In this document: positions 26,312-37,429 of the stretch, piece after piece
Layout of the letters: each line of letters starts with the position of its first letter
How positions within the stretch are numbered: position 1 is the stretch's first letter
Origin: Sipunculus nudus
Lineage: Eukaryota; Annelida; Sipuncula; Golfingiida; Sipunculidae
NCBI GenBank assembly: GCA_026874595.1
Contig: CM049320.1
Location: 2,711,001-2,775,000 of the forward strand
DNA: 64,000 nt
Reading direction: 5' to 3'
Notes under the pieces: model-generated
What the model saw: the letters and a program-made list of their open reading frames with translations, nothing else
The model's database searches: none
What the model was told of the DNA's origin: nothing
Position numbers and translations under genes: made by a program

Positions 26312-26467
26312 TGTTACGAAGATAAATTTTTCAGGGGAAAACGTTGGGCCGATCCCGTATTCGAACCCATGTCGGTGGCGCACATTTCCGGCCTTCCAAC
26401 CGCTTCGCTAGAAAAGCAAGCTTCACTAGCGAGACAGTTCGATCCGCTTTTATGTCACCCCGTAACA
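26312..26467 (-). repeat. TRIM LTR copy 3 (156 bp)
   Basis: A third LTR, separated from copy 2 by about 103 bp that resemble the internal region between copies 2 and 1. The set thus has an LTR-internal-LTR-internal-LTR layout. The primer-binding site is not recognisable in this internal segment. Confidence 0.75.
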
Positions 26468-26689
26468 ATATAAAGGTGGATAACCAAAATCTGGGGATCG
26501 TCTAAATATGGATAATCAATATGTTGGGGTCATCAACACGTAGATATACCAATGTCGGTCTTTGTGGCACTTCACTCTTATTTTGAAAAAAATACGCAAT
26601 CTGAGCATAACAGCTCTACACCTTCTCCAGAGGCGAGTAATACTCTTTTTTTCCCAGACCTTACGTAGTGATCGACTTCCAAACGTGTT

Positions 26690-27930
26690 CGGTCATCGAA
26701 CTCGGGTCCCGTCAGGACCTGGTGTATGTTCTAGAGCGACTCCGCGAACATGATGACTTTTTCCTATTCCGTGCAAGCCACCGAGGCCTGTTAGGTCTGT
26801 CGTTCTGACCAATGGTTTATTCAGCAAGCCAATATACTGATGGACCTTATGCCAGAATTCACCCACGGATATTCTGTGGTCCATACTACTCGTGAACTCG
26901 TACCACTCTGCCTTTTTCGGGGCTTTGATTGCATGTTTTGCCCTTCCCACCAATAGCATTCTATTGGGATGTTAGCTCCTCCGTTTGGAGTTGGATCTGG
27001 AGCCTCCGGATCTGCCATATTTCCCTTACTAATGCTTTAATCATAAGAGTAAACCACCACCAGTTACGCTTTTTCCTTTCCACCATCGGACAAGCCCGAT
27101 CTAGGCAGTCTCGTACATCAGAGATCAGCTTTTCAACCAGGCTGTCTATTTTCATCGGGGTTGATGGTTCAGCGACATTTTGGAGCCTATCTGCCAATTC
27201 ATGTTGTTAGAGCTTCCGTTTTGCCTTTCTTCCGGGCCTAATCATTTTCGGTGGCTCTCTGTTTGCTCGCCAGTCGAGCTCTATATGAATTGGCATGTGG
27301 TCACTGCCTACATCTTCCCCGACATGGAAATCGCTGAGCAGACCTATTTCTGTTGAGACTATTACCAAATCGAGTATGTTCGTAGGATTGACCTTTGTCG
27401 GGTTCCTGTCATTCATAATCGCCATACCGTTCCTGTCTATGCAATCGATCAGTTCCTTTCCAATCCCGTTAGTGGACCTGCTACCTTACGAAGTGTGCGG
27501 GGCGTTTAGGTCCCCTAACAATACATAATGGTTGCTGCTCCGCTTGATTATGTCAAAGAGCTGGGCCCTGGCCGCAACTGTTGTGGGTTGTAATACACTA
27601 TTACATCTATTTCCGGGTTCCCTTTGTTGACAGGTTCGACTTTGACCGTCAGAACATCTATATCAAGCCTTCTTAGCCAGTTTGTTTGCCGGTAGACTAC
27701 GTTCTCTTTTATCAAGAGAGCCACGCCGCCTCCCATATTGCCATCTTGCCGTTATATCTGTGCATTAGGTTATATTCAATGAAGGATACGTTTCTGTCCA
27801 ACTTAGATTCACTAATCGCCATGATGTCTATAGAGTGCCTATGGATATAATTGAGGATCTCTGTCCTCTTTCCGTGGAGGCCGTTAACGTTCACATGGCA
27901 TAGGTTGAGTTTAACCATGACGTCCCCCAC
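26690..27930 (-). pseudogene. Jockey-like LINE ORF2: apurinic-type endonuclease and start of RT region
   Basis: Minus-strand pieces read LCHVNVNGLHGKRTEIL and IMAISESKLD (endonuclease N-terminus, with the Asn and Glu metal-binding positions), then a GGGVALLIKENV block, and later ILDLVIVS and GSDHMPIHIEL (the C-terminal Asp and His motifs). This endonuclease nicks target DNA for reverse transcription. The frame is broken several times. After a linker rich in Trp and basic residues (RNWWWFTLM) the element stops near 26690, before any RT palm motif, so it is 3'-truncated. It continues from ORF1 at 28106-28990. Confidence 0.8.
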
Positions 27931-28105
27931 CGACTTTTTGAAACCGTTACTACCGGCCTATTTGGATTGAGGTTGATCATGGCTATCCTTATCCTTTTTG
28001 CTACCCTCAGTTCCGGCTTTTACCGATCGAGCCATCGGCTCCTCACAGTCCTTGTCCGTCACACTGTCAGACAGCGCTGTCCTTGACAGCTCTAGACCTA
28101 GGTGT

Positions 28106-28990
28106 CTAGTTGCCGATTTTTTTCACCACTGTTACGGTCCGTTCCCTGGGCTCGTCGACTTTGGTCAGTTTCAGCGTTTCCGTGATCATATCACAGAGAA
28201 ACTTCCCCAGTTTCTCTGGCTGGATATCGATTGTTGCCTGACTGTCAGCCACGGCTTGCTCCCTCGTCAGAGCTATCCCCTTGTTCGTAACATTGCGGTT
28301 TTTGGCCGCGACCCGCCTTCCGTAAAGCCAGGTGGACGTGCTACCGCTAGCCATGACCTGCCCCCTTTCGGGAGCGATATCCTTCTGGGTCCTGTAAACT
28401 TCTGCGGCCGCGGGCCCCCGCGAGCCACCGGTAAGCATGGCGTTGGTTACGCCAGGCTTTCGGATTCTTGATTCCTTGCCTTTCGCCCCGTTGCTGGTCG
28501 GCCCTCCTTCTTTGCTGTTTGAGTCTTTTTCTTTTTGGGCGGCGGCAGAGGGGCATCGGGCACCTTTGAAGGCTGTACATCCCTTGTACATGGCCCTGTG
28601 GTATCCCCCGCAATTTGCGCATTTTGCTTGCACTTGTTGGTCGCCCCCCGAAAATCCTTGGCATAGTGACCTGCCTCGCCACAGTGCCTGCATTCGCCAG
28701 CTTCGTCGCATTGTTTGGCCGCATGTCCAAACTTGTAATGGCTTAGGCACTGTATACGCTCTACGGCTTTCTGGAAGGCTTCGTAGCGTATGAGCTCGCT
28801 TCCATACTTAAACCCGTTTTCGGGTGCCTCCGTGGCGCTCTCGACCTTCTCGAAGTGCACGAGCACCTTCCATACCGGTTTACTCCCGTGTTTGAGCCGC
28901 ACAACTTCTTTGTCTTTTAGATCCTGGTCTACGAGTTCCGACATGATCTCACCCGTGGAAAACTGGTTGGCTTGCTGCCTCTTTCAAGCC
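28106..28990 (-). pseudogene. LINE ORF1 (gag-like, CCHC zinc knuckles), main part
   Basis: On the minus strand an MSELVDQDLKDKEVVRL stretch leads to zinc knuckles: CRHCGEAGHYAKDF (last Cys lost) and KCANCGGYHRAMYKGC. The latter is typical of the nucleic-acid-binding ORF1 of Jockey-like LINEs. A frameshift between about 28450 and 28750 moves the C-terminal half into another frame. The 5' end of this ORF lies at 31590-31669, separated by the plus-strand LINE inserted at 28992-31571. Confidence 0.8.
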
Positions 28991-28991
28991 C

Positions 28992-31571
28992 CACACTACC
29001 TTGGGCCCTGTCTTGATCAGGGGGTGCCAGTCGGGCCTCGACGACTTCCAAACTCAGGGAGTGTTATAACCATAACTCCCTTACCAATTTTAGTATTACA
29101 GACACCGACCACTCCCTGGTCGGCAGCAAAGTGTACCTCCGACCAAAGCGAATCCATCGCTCCAAGCAGAAGCCCCGCCCTCGCATGAACACCGCACAAA
29201 AACGTCGTTGCCGGATGTACGCAAAATATTTGCTGAAGCCATCGACAAGGACTAGAGAACTGCCCTGCATACAGTGCTACAGCGCGATGGAATTTCATCC
29301 GTGATGCTGTGTACCAGGTCGCTTTGGAGACTTTCGGCAGAGAGAGAGAAAGAATGAAGACTGGTTCGAGACAGGGATTGAGGAGATGGAAACTGCTATC
29401 ACTGCCAAGCGCGCTGCACTTCTCGAGTACAAGAGACGGCCTTCTGAGAAAACACTCGCTGCCTTCAGAGTGGCACGCAACAACGCCAATAGGACCGCGC
29501 GGTAGTGTGCAAACGACTACTGGCTGAAATTGTCCTATCACATCCAGATCTCCTCGGACATAGGCAACATCCGCGCCATGAATGAGAGAATGAAGAAAGC
29601 TTTCGGCCCCAGCGAAAGATTGCCCCCCTCAAGTCCACCTCCGGCGACGTCATCAACGACCGCAGTAAGCAGATGGCAAGATGGGCCGAACACTATCAGG
29701 AGCTGTTCTCGAGGGAGAACATCGTCACTGACAGAGCCATCAAGAACACCAATCCCTGCCCACCATGAAGGAGCTTGACACACCACCCACCATGGAAGAG
29801 CTCAGCAAGGCCATCAACTCTCTTGCCAGTGGGAAGGCACCAGGCAGCGACGGGATCCCACCAGAGATCATCTAGGTCGGAAATGAGAGCTCCCTCCGGG
29901 GCCACCTGCATGACCTACTGCTTCAATGCTGGGAGCAGGGCACCATACCCCAGGACATGCGGGACGCCAAGATAGTCACGCTCTACAAGAACAAGGGCGG
30001 CCGCAGCGATTGCAATAACTATCACAGAATATCCCTCCTCAGCATCGTTGGAAAGGCCTTTGCCCGAGTCGTCCTCAACAGACTCCAGTATCTGGCCAAA
30101 CGCGTATACCCAGAGTCACAATGCGGGTTCAGAGCCAAGAGGTCGGCTATCGAAATGGTGTTCTCACTCAGGCAGCTCCAGGAGAAGTGCCGTGAACAGA
30201 GACGTCCCTTGTCCCTTGCCTTCATTGACCTGACCAAAGCCTTTGTCCTAGTCAGCAGAACTGGCCCCTTCACACCGCTACAACGGATTGGATGTCCCCC
30301 AAAGCTCATGAAGATGATAGAGTCCTTCCACAATGACATGAGGGGCACTGTCCAGTATGACGGATCATCCTCGGACTCCTTATCAATTAGGAGTGGTGAA
30401 AAGTATTTCTCCCTCCTCCTAAGATACGCCTTTAACGAGTCAGAGGACGGCATCTTCCTGCACCACAGGAGTGACGGGAACTCTTCAACCTTGCCCGTCT
30501 CAGAGCAAAGACCAAGGTGCGCAGAGTTCTGATCAGGGAAATGCTCTTCGAAGATGACGCTGCTCTCTCTTCCCACACCCAGGAAGCACTCCATCGGCTC
30601 ATCACTCGCTTTGCGGAAGCATGCACCGAGTTCGGCCTCACCATCAGCTTGAAGAAGACGAACATCATCGGCCAAGACGTGAGTGTCACCCCCACATCCC
30701 CATTGGCGATCATACTCTAGAGGTGGTCGAGAACTTCACCTACCTGGGCTCCTCTATCTCAAGCAACCCATCCTTGGACACAGAGATCAATGTGCGGATA
30801 GGCAAGGCAGCCACAGCGATGGCCCGTCTATCGAAGAGAGTGTGGGACAATGTCATGCTATCAACCAATACCAAGATGAAAGTGTATCAAGCCTGTGTCC
30901 TGAGTACCCTCTTGTACGGCAGCGAAACTTGGACACTGTACTCAAGAGCGCAGGCTGAACACTTTCCAAATGCGCTGTCTCAGGCGACTCCTTGACATCA
31001 CCTGGCAGGACTGCGTCACCAACATTGATGTCCTGTCCCGGGCAGGAGTGCCAAGCATGTTTGCCAGCCTGACTCAAAGACGGTTAGGTTGGCTGGGCTA
31101 CGTGTGCCGGATGGATGACGGTCGCATTCCTAGACTTCCAAAAGACTTCCTAAATGGAGAGCTCGCAATAGGCACGCGGCAAACCGGCCGGCCCACTCTA
31201 CGCTACAAAGACGTCTGCAAACGCGACCTCAAGACATGCGGTGTCAGCCCAGCTGCCATCGAACATACAACGGCTGACCGCACGAACTGGCGATCCACTG
31301 TCAAGGCTGGCGTCAAGCTAGCCGAGGAGAAGAGAGAGAGCCAGTGGGAGGAGAGGAGAACCCGCAGACGACAGAGACTTCAATCCGCTCCTGTCTTCCC
31401 CATCGCCGACTACACCTGCAGCAAGTGCCATCGGGCTCCACAGTCACAGCCGTAGCTGCAACTCTAAACCGTGACCCAGGTGCAGATACTCCATTGTCTC
31501 TCGAGACAGAAGGACGCAAACTGCTCGTAATCAAGCCGGTTGTCAAGCCTAGGGCATCGGGCCCGTGTCAA
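28992..31571 (+). mobile_element. Second LINE, 5'-truncated, inserted into ORF1 of the minus-strand LINE
   Basis: The insert is flanked by an imperfect direct repeat: 28974-28991 (GCTGCCTCTTTCAAGCCC) and 31572-31589 (GCTGCCTGCTGAAGCCCT), as expected for a target-site duplication. Outside it, the two halves of the minus-strand ORF1 rejoin. The insert is GC-richer than the surrounding host DNA. Confidence 0.75.
29090..31455 (+). pseudogene. LINE reverse transcriptase ORF, decayed
   Basis: The frame pieces give the end of an endonuclease (TDHSLVGSKVYLRPK), then RT motifs: LASGKAPGSDGIPPEII, DAKIVTLYKNKG, SQCGFRAKRS, LAFIDLTKAF and EMLFEDDAALSS, then a C-terminal region with TLLYGSETWTLYSR and LGWLGYVCRMDDGRIP. 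A Cys/His finger (YTCSKCHRA) begins near 31412 but is cut short. The palm motif is FEDD where FADD is expected. The segment between SIRSG and FSLLLRYAF lacks the usual KQGCVLAP block, a deletion. Stops and frameshifts are scattered. The element would copy its own RNA into nicked DNA; this copy cannot. The clade within LINEs is not assigned. Confidence 0.85.
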
Positions 31572-31589
31572 GCTGCCTGCTGAAGCCCT

Positions 31590-31669
31590 GCGGTGATCTG
31601 GGTAGGATCCGGGACCACTTCCTTCTCGTTCTGAGACATCATTAACAGCTTTGTTAATGCTTCCGCCAT
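31590..31669 (-). pseudogene. 5' end of the split LINE ORF1
   Basis: Minus-strand ATG at 31669-31667 opens MAEALTKLLMMSQNEK and runs to AGLQQAA at the insertion point. It continues, after the inserted LINE, at about 28990. Confidence 0.7.
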
Positions 31670-32162
31670 CTTATCAATGCCCTCTCACTGATTTTTGCCT
31701 AACCGACTCCCTTTCGGGCAGTAGCGTAGTTGTGCCGTTCCTTCTCGATATACCCCCTGTCAGGTAGTATACCGGGGCATAATTCTCGCCCTTTTAGTCC
31801 GAGCTTCTGTCGTGTAACTTTATTTTATTCCCGTTCGAGCAATAAAATTTTAACACTGACCCTTTTGTTCAAAATTCCTTTTCAAGCAATTATAATTTAC
31901 CTTCGCATCCGTAGAGGTCCCCCATGTTCAGTCAACCGTCTCTTGCGTGCACTGAACCACATCCGGTCACGGTTTCTCATTTTTGCCCATTGTCTCTTGC
32001 TAGATCGTGCCTGTTCAGGCTACGATTTTAGATTTCTAATGAGCCTTTTCCTTTTCCGTTTATATACTTTTATCCAGAGCGTGGATATATATCTATCTTA
32101 GTCTTGAGCCGGTGAGCCGACAGCGGGCTCACTTAAACAGTTTTCTCTGAGCTGGGCTTTAA

Positions 32163-32165
<3 letters not shown>
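31670..32165. other. Probable LINE 5' UTR and flank, no gene
   Basis: The part next to 31670 is likely the 5' leader of the minus-strand LINE. Beyond about 31750 no feature is recognised. Confidence 0.4.

Positions 32166-32218
<53 letters not shown>
32166..32218. repeat. (AT)n microsatellite
   Basis: AT run of about 53 bp immediately before the Penelope-type terminal fragment. Confidence 0.95.
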
Positions 32219-32219
<1 letters not shown>

Positions 32220-32404
32220 CACTGAAGAAAAACAACACTGTGAATTCGCGACATTCTCGCTTCATTCTCGCAACATTCACCTGAGGATCGGGTCGAATCC
32301 CGTGAAACAGTCTGTCGTGAATTCACAATATTGTTTTTGTTCAGTGTTATGTTGCTCTGGCCTTGTCTGAAGGCCATAGAGCACTTTACACCGAAGGGTA
32401 ACTC

Positions 32405-32408
<4 letters not shown>
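32218..32408 (+). mobile_element. Penelope-like terminal fragment: 3' end joined to 5' end
   Basis: 32262-32348 matches the 3' end of the Penelope-like element at about 55930-56010. It runs straight into a segment (about 32353-32408, GCTCTGGCC...GGCCATAGAGC) matching that element's 5' start at about 53123-53175. A 3'-to-5' junction is what tandem copies of Penelope elements produce. The first 36 bases (32218-32253) are a near-perfect reverse complement of 32313-32348, so the fragment also forms a hairpin. (AT)n tracts flank it on both sides. Confidence 0.75.
32275..32322 (+). ncRNA. Type I hammerhead ribozyme motif, copy 1 (one core mutation)
   Basis: Stem I is ATTCAC (32275-32280) with GTGAAT (32317-32322). 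The core CTGAGGA (32281-32287) differs from CTGATGA at one base. Stem II is CGGG/CCCG. GAAA is at 32304-32307. Stem III is ACAG/CTGT around a single T. The cleavage triplet GTC ends at 32316, giving a self-cleavage point before 32317. The core change probably reduces or abolishes cleavage. Hammerheads are known in the terminal regions of Penelope-like elements. Confidence 0.75.
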
Positions 32409-32455
<47 letters not shown>

Positions 32456-32478
32456 TTTATATATATATATATTATATA
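32409..32478. repeat. (AT)n-rich microsatellite
   Basis: Slightly interrupted AT run between the Penelope fragment and the solo LTR. The LTR has inserted at its edge. Confidence 0.9.
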
Positions 32479-32479
32479 T

Positions 32480-33337
32480 TGTTACGGAACCTAATAACAA
32501 CAGATCACGTAGTCGTGACGAGCATAAAATTTGTTATGGAGATAAAGAAAAATCAGATTATGTAACACTAGGCAGCGTGAAATGTCTGGGGAATGAATAA
32601 AGAAGTCAGTGGTTTTTTGTTAACAAATAATTATAATTTATTCTTAAAACAATCCTTACATTACAATACACTAAATCAATACAATTGCACAGTATAACAA
32701 CAGTACAACAGTAAATCAATGTAATTACACAGTATAATAAATAAAGTGTACAGTACCTGGATACCACCACTGTCACAGCTCAGGAAGTCAATTACAGCAA
32801 ATAAACCAGATGAACAGTTAACATAAATCTTCTCAGAGAATAAAAGACCAATTCAATCACAAAATCAATCTGTTGTTATCCAAAAGGTAAGTTCTGGTAG
32901 TGATACTAAAGGCACACTGAAGACTATAAAATCCGTTACAAATTTCGAAGAAGATTATAACTGCTGCAATTATCGGAAAGGTCCACAAACTGACTCACAC
33001 TCATCTGTGTCCGCTGGAATACTTTTTCCTCTCTCTCCTCCTCTCTCTAAACACAGCCCCTAATTTATAGCTTCTCATCCGAAAGCCCAAAACTTCTATT
33101 TCACGAACAATCCAAAGAACCCAACAATACATAATACACACGCGCCGAAGGAACAAAACAAAACACGCGCATACATATGCGCAAACAGCCCAGAATATTC
33201 CAGACGAGCGCCTTGTCTTTACACGCCAGGGTTCACACGTGGGCCGGGCCAACTCGCACGTCTCCCATGGCAACGAGCAATGTTTTCGCTACACAGACAC
33301 ATGCAAGACTCATGCGCACAATAAAAGAGACATCTGT

Positions 33338-33341
<4 letters not shown>
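32480..33341 (-). mobile_element. Solo LTR of the Gmr1-like gypsy family (862 bp)
   Basis: Plus-strand ends are TGTTACGG and CTGTAACA, so it is bounded by TG...CA. It aligns along most of its length with the LTR at 33645-34415, which lacks about 95 bp near 32565-32660. Both flanks are AT dinucleotides, so it sits inside an (AT)n tract and a short ATAT target duplication is possible. Orientation is taken from the adjacent full element. Confidence 0.85.

Positions 33342-33395
<54 letters not shown>
33342..33395. repeat. (AT)n microsatellite
   Basis: AT run beginning at the base after the solo LTR. Confidence 0.95.
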
Positions 33396-33397
<2 letters not shown>

Positions 33398-33644
33398 AAA
33401 CGCTAGTTTTATAGTTCATAACAAGTAGGCGGTTTATTTTTATTTAAAATAAGAAACACAAGCACCACGGAATCTGTGTACATAATCACCATGGCTGTGT
33501 CTGCGACAAACCGCAGTATGTCAGATTAGATAGTGTTTGAAAATCGATATAGCCCTAAACTTACAGTGATTTACACAGTAACTTGAATCTTGCATAAATA
33601 ATGATGTGTAATACTTCTATCTTTCCCCACTTATTTATACACCC
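33396..33644. other. Spacer between solo LTR and the gypsy element
   Basis: About 250 bp of AT-rich sequence with nothing recognised. Confidence 0.4.
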
Positions 33645-34415
33645 TGTTACGGAACCTAATATCAACAGATAACGTAGTCGTGATGAGCATAAATTTTGTT
33701 ACGGAGATAAAGAAAAATAAGATTCTGTAACACTGGGCCTACGTTACAATACACTAAATCAATACAATTACACAGTATAAAAACAGTCCAACACCAAATC
33801 AATACAATTACACAGTAAAATAGATAAAGTGTACAGTACCTAGATACCACCACTGTCACAGCGACAGCAAGTACCTTTAAACGGATAATCAAGATGAGTA
33901 GTTCACATAAATCTTCTCAGAGAATAATAGTCCAATTTAATCACAAAATCAATCTGTTGTAATCTAAAAGTGAAGTTCTTGTAATAATCCCGAAAGCTAA
34001 CTGGAGACAGACCGCACTAAATCTGCATAGAGTTTGCAGAATCCATGACACTACTGCAATTATCGGATAAGTCCAAAACGGACTCACACTCTTCCGTGTC
34101 CGCTGGAATATTTCTCTCTCTCTACTCTTGGCTCTAAAACACAGCCCCTATTTATAACTTTTCACCCAAAAATTCTAGAAATTTCAATTTTCCCAACAAT
34201 ACATAAATACACACACCAAAAGAACATTACAAAACACGCGCTCATAGAGCGCGACCAGCCAAGAAAGTTCCAGGTTAGTACGAGCGCAGGTTTCTTCACG
34301 TCAGACCCCACACGTGGGCCGGGCCAGCTCGCGCATCTCCCATGGCAACGGACAATGCTAGCGCTACACAGACACATGTAGGACTGCTGCACTCAATAAA
34401 AAAGACACCTGAACA
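33645..34415 (-). repeat. 3' LTR of the Gmr1-like element (771 bp)
   Basis: On the minus strand it runs TGTTCAGG...CCGTAACA. It shares most of its sequence with the solo LTR at 32480-33341. The purine-rich AGGAGGGGGGG (34426-34416) sits directly before it and serves as polypurine tract. Confidence 0.85.
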
Positions 34416-34539
34416 CCCCCCCTCCTGTCAGAAAAAAAAGTTTTCTCAAAAAACTTTCTTTTTGCGATCACTATCACAATCTTATTACAACATTTTAGAA
34501 AGTCATGTTATTTACAAAACTACATAACATCCCGTTTAC

Positions 34540-34920
34540 AACATTTCATAAACATCTCGATAAGCAATCAGCAAGTACATTGTCCTTCCATTTATTGTGT
34601 CTGATTTCAAGATTGTAATCCTGTAAATACAAACTCTATCCAAACAATCTTTGATTTTTACACTTAAACTTGCTCGTGAACGTGAGGGGATTGTGATCAC
34701 TGAAGACAAAAATAGGCTTGACTGATGAAGAAACATAAACTTCAAAATGTTGCAATGCCAAAATCAAAGCCAACCATTCTTTTTCAATAGTGGAGTAGTT
34801 TTTCTGGTTTGCATTAAACTTTCTTGAGAAATAACAAATTGGATGATCTATGCCATCACTGTCTTCTTGTAACAACACAGCACCAGCAGCAGTATCATAG
34901 CATCTACAGCTAACCTTAAA
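34540..34920 (-). pseudogene. RNase H domain (gypsy type)
   Basis: Minus-strand frame with ICYFSRKFNANQKNYSTIEK and EWLALILALQHFE, then VFSDHNPL, the Glu and Asp catalytic positions of gypsy RNase H. A final ADCLSR-like segment is followed by a stop near 34545 and no integrase downstream. The first catalytic Asp region, near 34900, is disrupted by a frame change. Confidence 0.8.
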
Positions 34921-35790
34921 GGTACAGAAAAGTCAGGAATACTAAAACTGGTGAACTCTGCAAAATTGCTTTTTAAATTCTGAAATGCATTTTCACACCG
35001 AATATTCCATACAAACTTTTGTTTCTTCTTTAACAAATTAGTCAAAGGTTCAGCTACAGCAAAACAATTTGGACAAATCTTCCTGTAGTTTTCAACCATA
35101 TCAAGAAAACGCATTATTTGATTTTTTTCTGGTCTAGGAAATGCAGAAATAGCACTTATTTTAGCATCAACAGGTTTTACTAGACCCTGCCTACAATATG
35201 ACCCAAAAATGTTACTTGTGCATGACAAAACTCAGATTGCACTAAGTTGATGGTCAGACCTGCTTCCCTGAGTCTTTCGAAGAGGTCTCTGAGGATGTGC
35301 AGATGTTTCTCCCAGGTGTCGCTCTACACGATGAGGTCATCAATATATGCATCGCAGACCTGAATGTCCTTGACAACCATATGGATGAGGCGCTCGAACG
35401 TGGCTGGCGAGTTCTTCATGCCAAATGGCATACATTTATACTGGTACAATCCTTGCGGCGTCACAAATGCGGAGACTTATTTCGCTCGTTTTGTCAGTGG
35501 AACATGCCAGAATCCTTTTAGCAAGTCATACTTGCAGATATATTCGGAGTATTGACTCTATCAATACAATCATCGATTCTCGGAATCGGGAATGTGTCAG
35601 TCTTGGTGACAGAGCTCAGTTTTCGATAATCTGTGCACATACGGTAATTTCTCTCAGGTTTTGGCACAAGAATACATGGTGACTCCAGTTACAGTTACTA
35701 GGTTCAATAAAATCATTTTCCAGAAAATATTGAACCTCATCCTGTAGATACTTTTGCTTTTCTGGATTCAGTCTATAAGGATGTGCTTGA
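34920..35790 (-). pseudogene. Reverse transcriptase domain (gypsy type)
   Basis: Minus-strand pieces include NPEKQKYLQDEVQYFLENDF (35770-35700 region) and the palm motif AYIDDLIV (about 35350-35322) bearing the two catalytic Asp. The thumb/connection region follows with NYRKICPNCFAVAEPLTNLL and FVWNIRCENAFQNLK. Several frameshifts lie between these pieces. Confidence 0.85.
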
Positions 35791-35869
35791 CTGCGCTTGC
35801 CTCGCCAACATCGACGTCATAGTACAATATACATATGTTCATAATTCTGCAGCAGGTTCTTGAGTTCCT

Positions 35870-37070
35870 GTTGTTATTGTGCGGTAAGGTGTGACAGTTT
35901 GGCATCCAGGCTGTTAAGCACATCTGAGTTTTGCAGTGGTACTGTTCCACACAGAATGTCTACCTCACACTCACAATCAGTTTCTACTTTAACTGGGTCA
36001 GGGTAAGTTTTTACACAATTAACAGCAGTAAAATTATGTACAACATCTGATGTGCTATTTCTGTCATAATATGGTTTCAGCATGTTAACATGGCACAGTA
36101 GTTTTTTCTTACGCCTATTGATGGCAACAGTATGTAATTTAAAACACTGATTTTCTTGTGAACAATGTAAGGACCAAAATACCTAGCTTGCAGAGGTCTG
36201 CCAGGGATAGGTAGTAAGGCAAGGACCTTTTCACCATGGTCGTGCTACTCACAGTGTACTTTTCATACTTTGTTTTCATTTTACTTTGTGTAGATTTTAG
36301 ATTAGACTTTGCAATCTCACCAGCATTGTGTTGTTTAGTGCGAAAGTCTGAGACATACTGCAATAAACTAAGAGAATTAGGATTTTCACACTAGAGTTTT
36401 TCTTAAACAAGTTTTAATGGACCGCGAACTGAGTGTCCAAAAACTTGTTGAAAGGGACTGAAACCCAAGGACTCTTGAAATGATTCTCTGACAGCAAACA
36501 GCAATAGGTGGATTCCTTCATCCCAGTCATTCTGTGTGACATAACAATAAGTCCTAATCATGTTTTTAATGTCTAGTGAAAATGCTCGAGGGCGCCCTGA
36601 CTTTCAGGATGGTATGGCGAGTGTTTTATACCTCGCTCAAGCACAACTTGCTGAAATAAGCCAGATATAAAATTAGACCCTTGGTCAGACTGGACAGATT
36701 TCGGTAATCCAAAAGTTCGTTAAAAAACACTTAGTCAGAGCCTTGTCAATACTTTCGGCATTAATTTTGCGCAATAGTATTGCCTCAGGGAACCTGGTAA
36801 ATGCGCACATAATTGTTAGCAAGTATTCATGTCCAGATTTTGTTTTGGGCAGTGGTCCAACGCAATCAACAAAAATCCTACTAAATGGTTCCTCGAAAGC
36901 AGGAATAGGCCTAAATGAGGCTTTAGGAGGATTCTGATTGGGCTTCCCTACCATCTGGCTTGTGTGGCATGATTTACAATATTGTACAACATCGGTCCTG
37001 AGGTTAGGCCAATAGAACTGTGTACTTTTATTTATACCTAAACGGCCAGGCAAAGGAGCCACAAATCCTT
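35870..37070 (-). pseudogene. Integrase, located upstream of RT
   Basis: In minus-strand order: the zinc-binding C..C pair in YCKSCHTSQMVGKPNQNPP (about 36990-36920), the core IFVDCVGPLPKTKSGHEYLL (first catalytic Asp, about 36880) and TRFPEAILLRKI, then SDQGSNF (second Asp, about 36695) and YHPESQGALE (catalytic Glu, about 36600). A C-terminal basic region at 36363-36060 ends in MLKPYYDRNS, and a linker then runs on towards the RT start with no visible seam. Integrase would join the cDNA to the host chromosome. Frameshifts break the copy. Confidence 0.85.
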
Positions 37071-37429
37071 ATTACAATCAAACTCCTCATGGGAGTCAAC
37101 AGAGGAATTTTCCTCAGCAGAAACAAACTTCTGTTTGTCACAAGTGGACCTGGCCTCATTTGAAATACTCTCGTAAGAGGCATAAAGGATCTACCTTATT
37201 AAATTCCTCGCAGGAATCAAATGAGGTTCTGCCTCGCAAGCTACGGATCCTTCTTTGGAGTCAGACGGCACGTTGGCCTCCGTAGCATTAAACTCTTTAT
37301 TAGAGCCAATAAAGGATTTGTACCCCTTATTTTCATGAAAACAGCCTGGCTCTTGTACTATGCTATGCATAGATTTTGACACAAAACCAGAATGTTAACC
37401 CTTTGTTTTTTTTTGCAAGTTTCCAGCAA

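Noticed and set aside
25719-26325. Open frames on the plus strand across the TRIM region
   Set aside because: They run antisense through the LTR copies and repeat with them; no domain is present.
25809-26467. True tRNA genes
   Set aside because: A and B boxes are present but the acceptor and anticodon arms do not fold as a tRNA, and the units have LTR-type ends.
27998-28471. Plus-strand open frame of 157 residues in GC-rich DNA
   Set aside because: It is antisense to LINE ORF1, which has recognisable zinc knuckles on the minus strand.
29017-29541. Long minus-strand open frame of 174 residues
   Set aside because: It is the antisense shadow of the plus-strand LINE, whose endonuclease and RT motifs read on the other strand.
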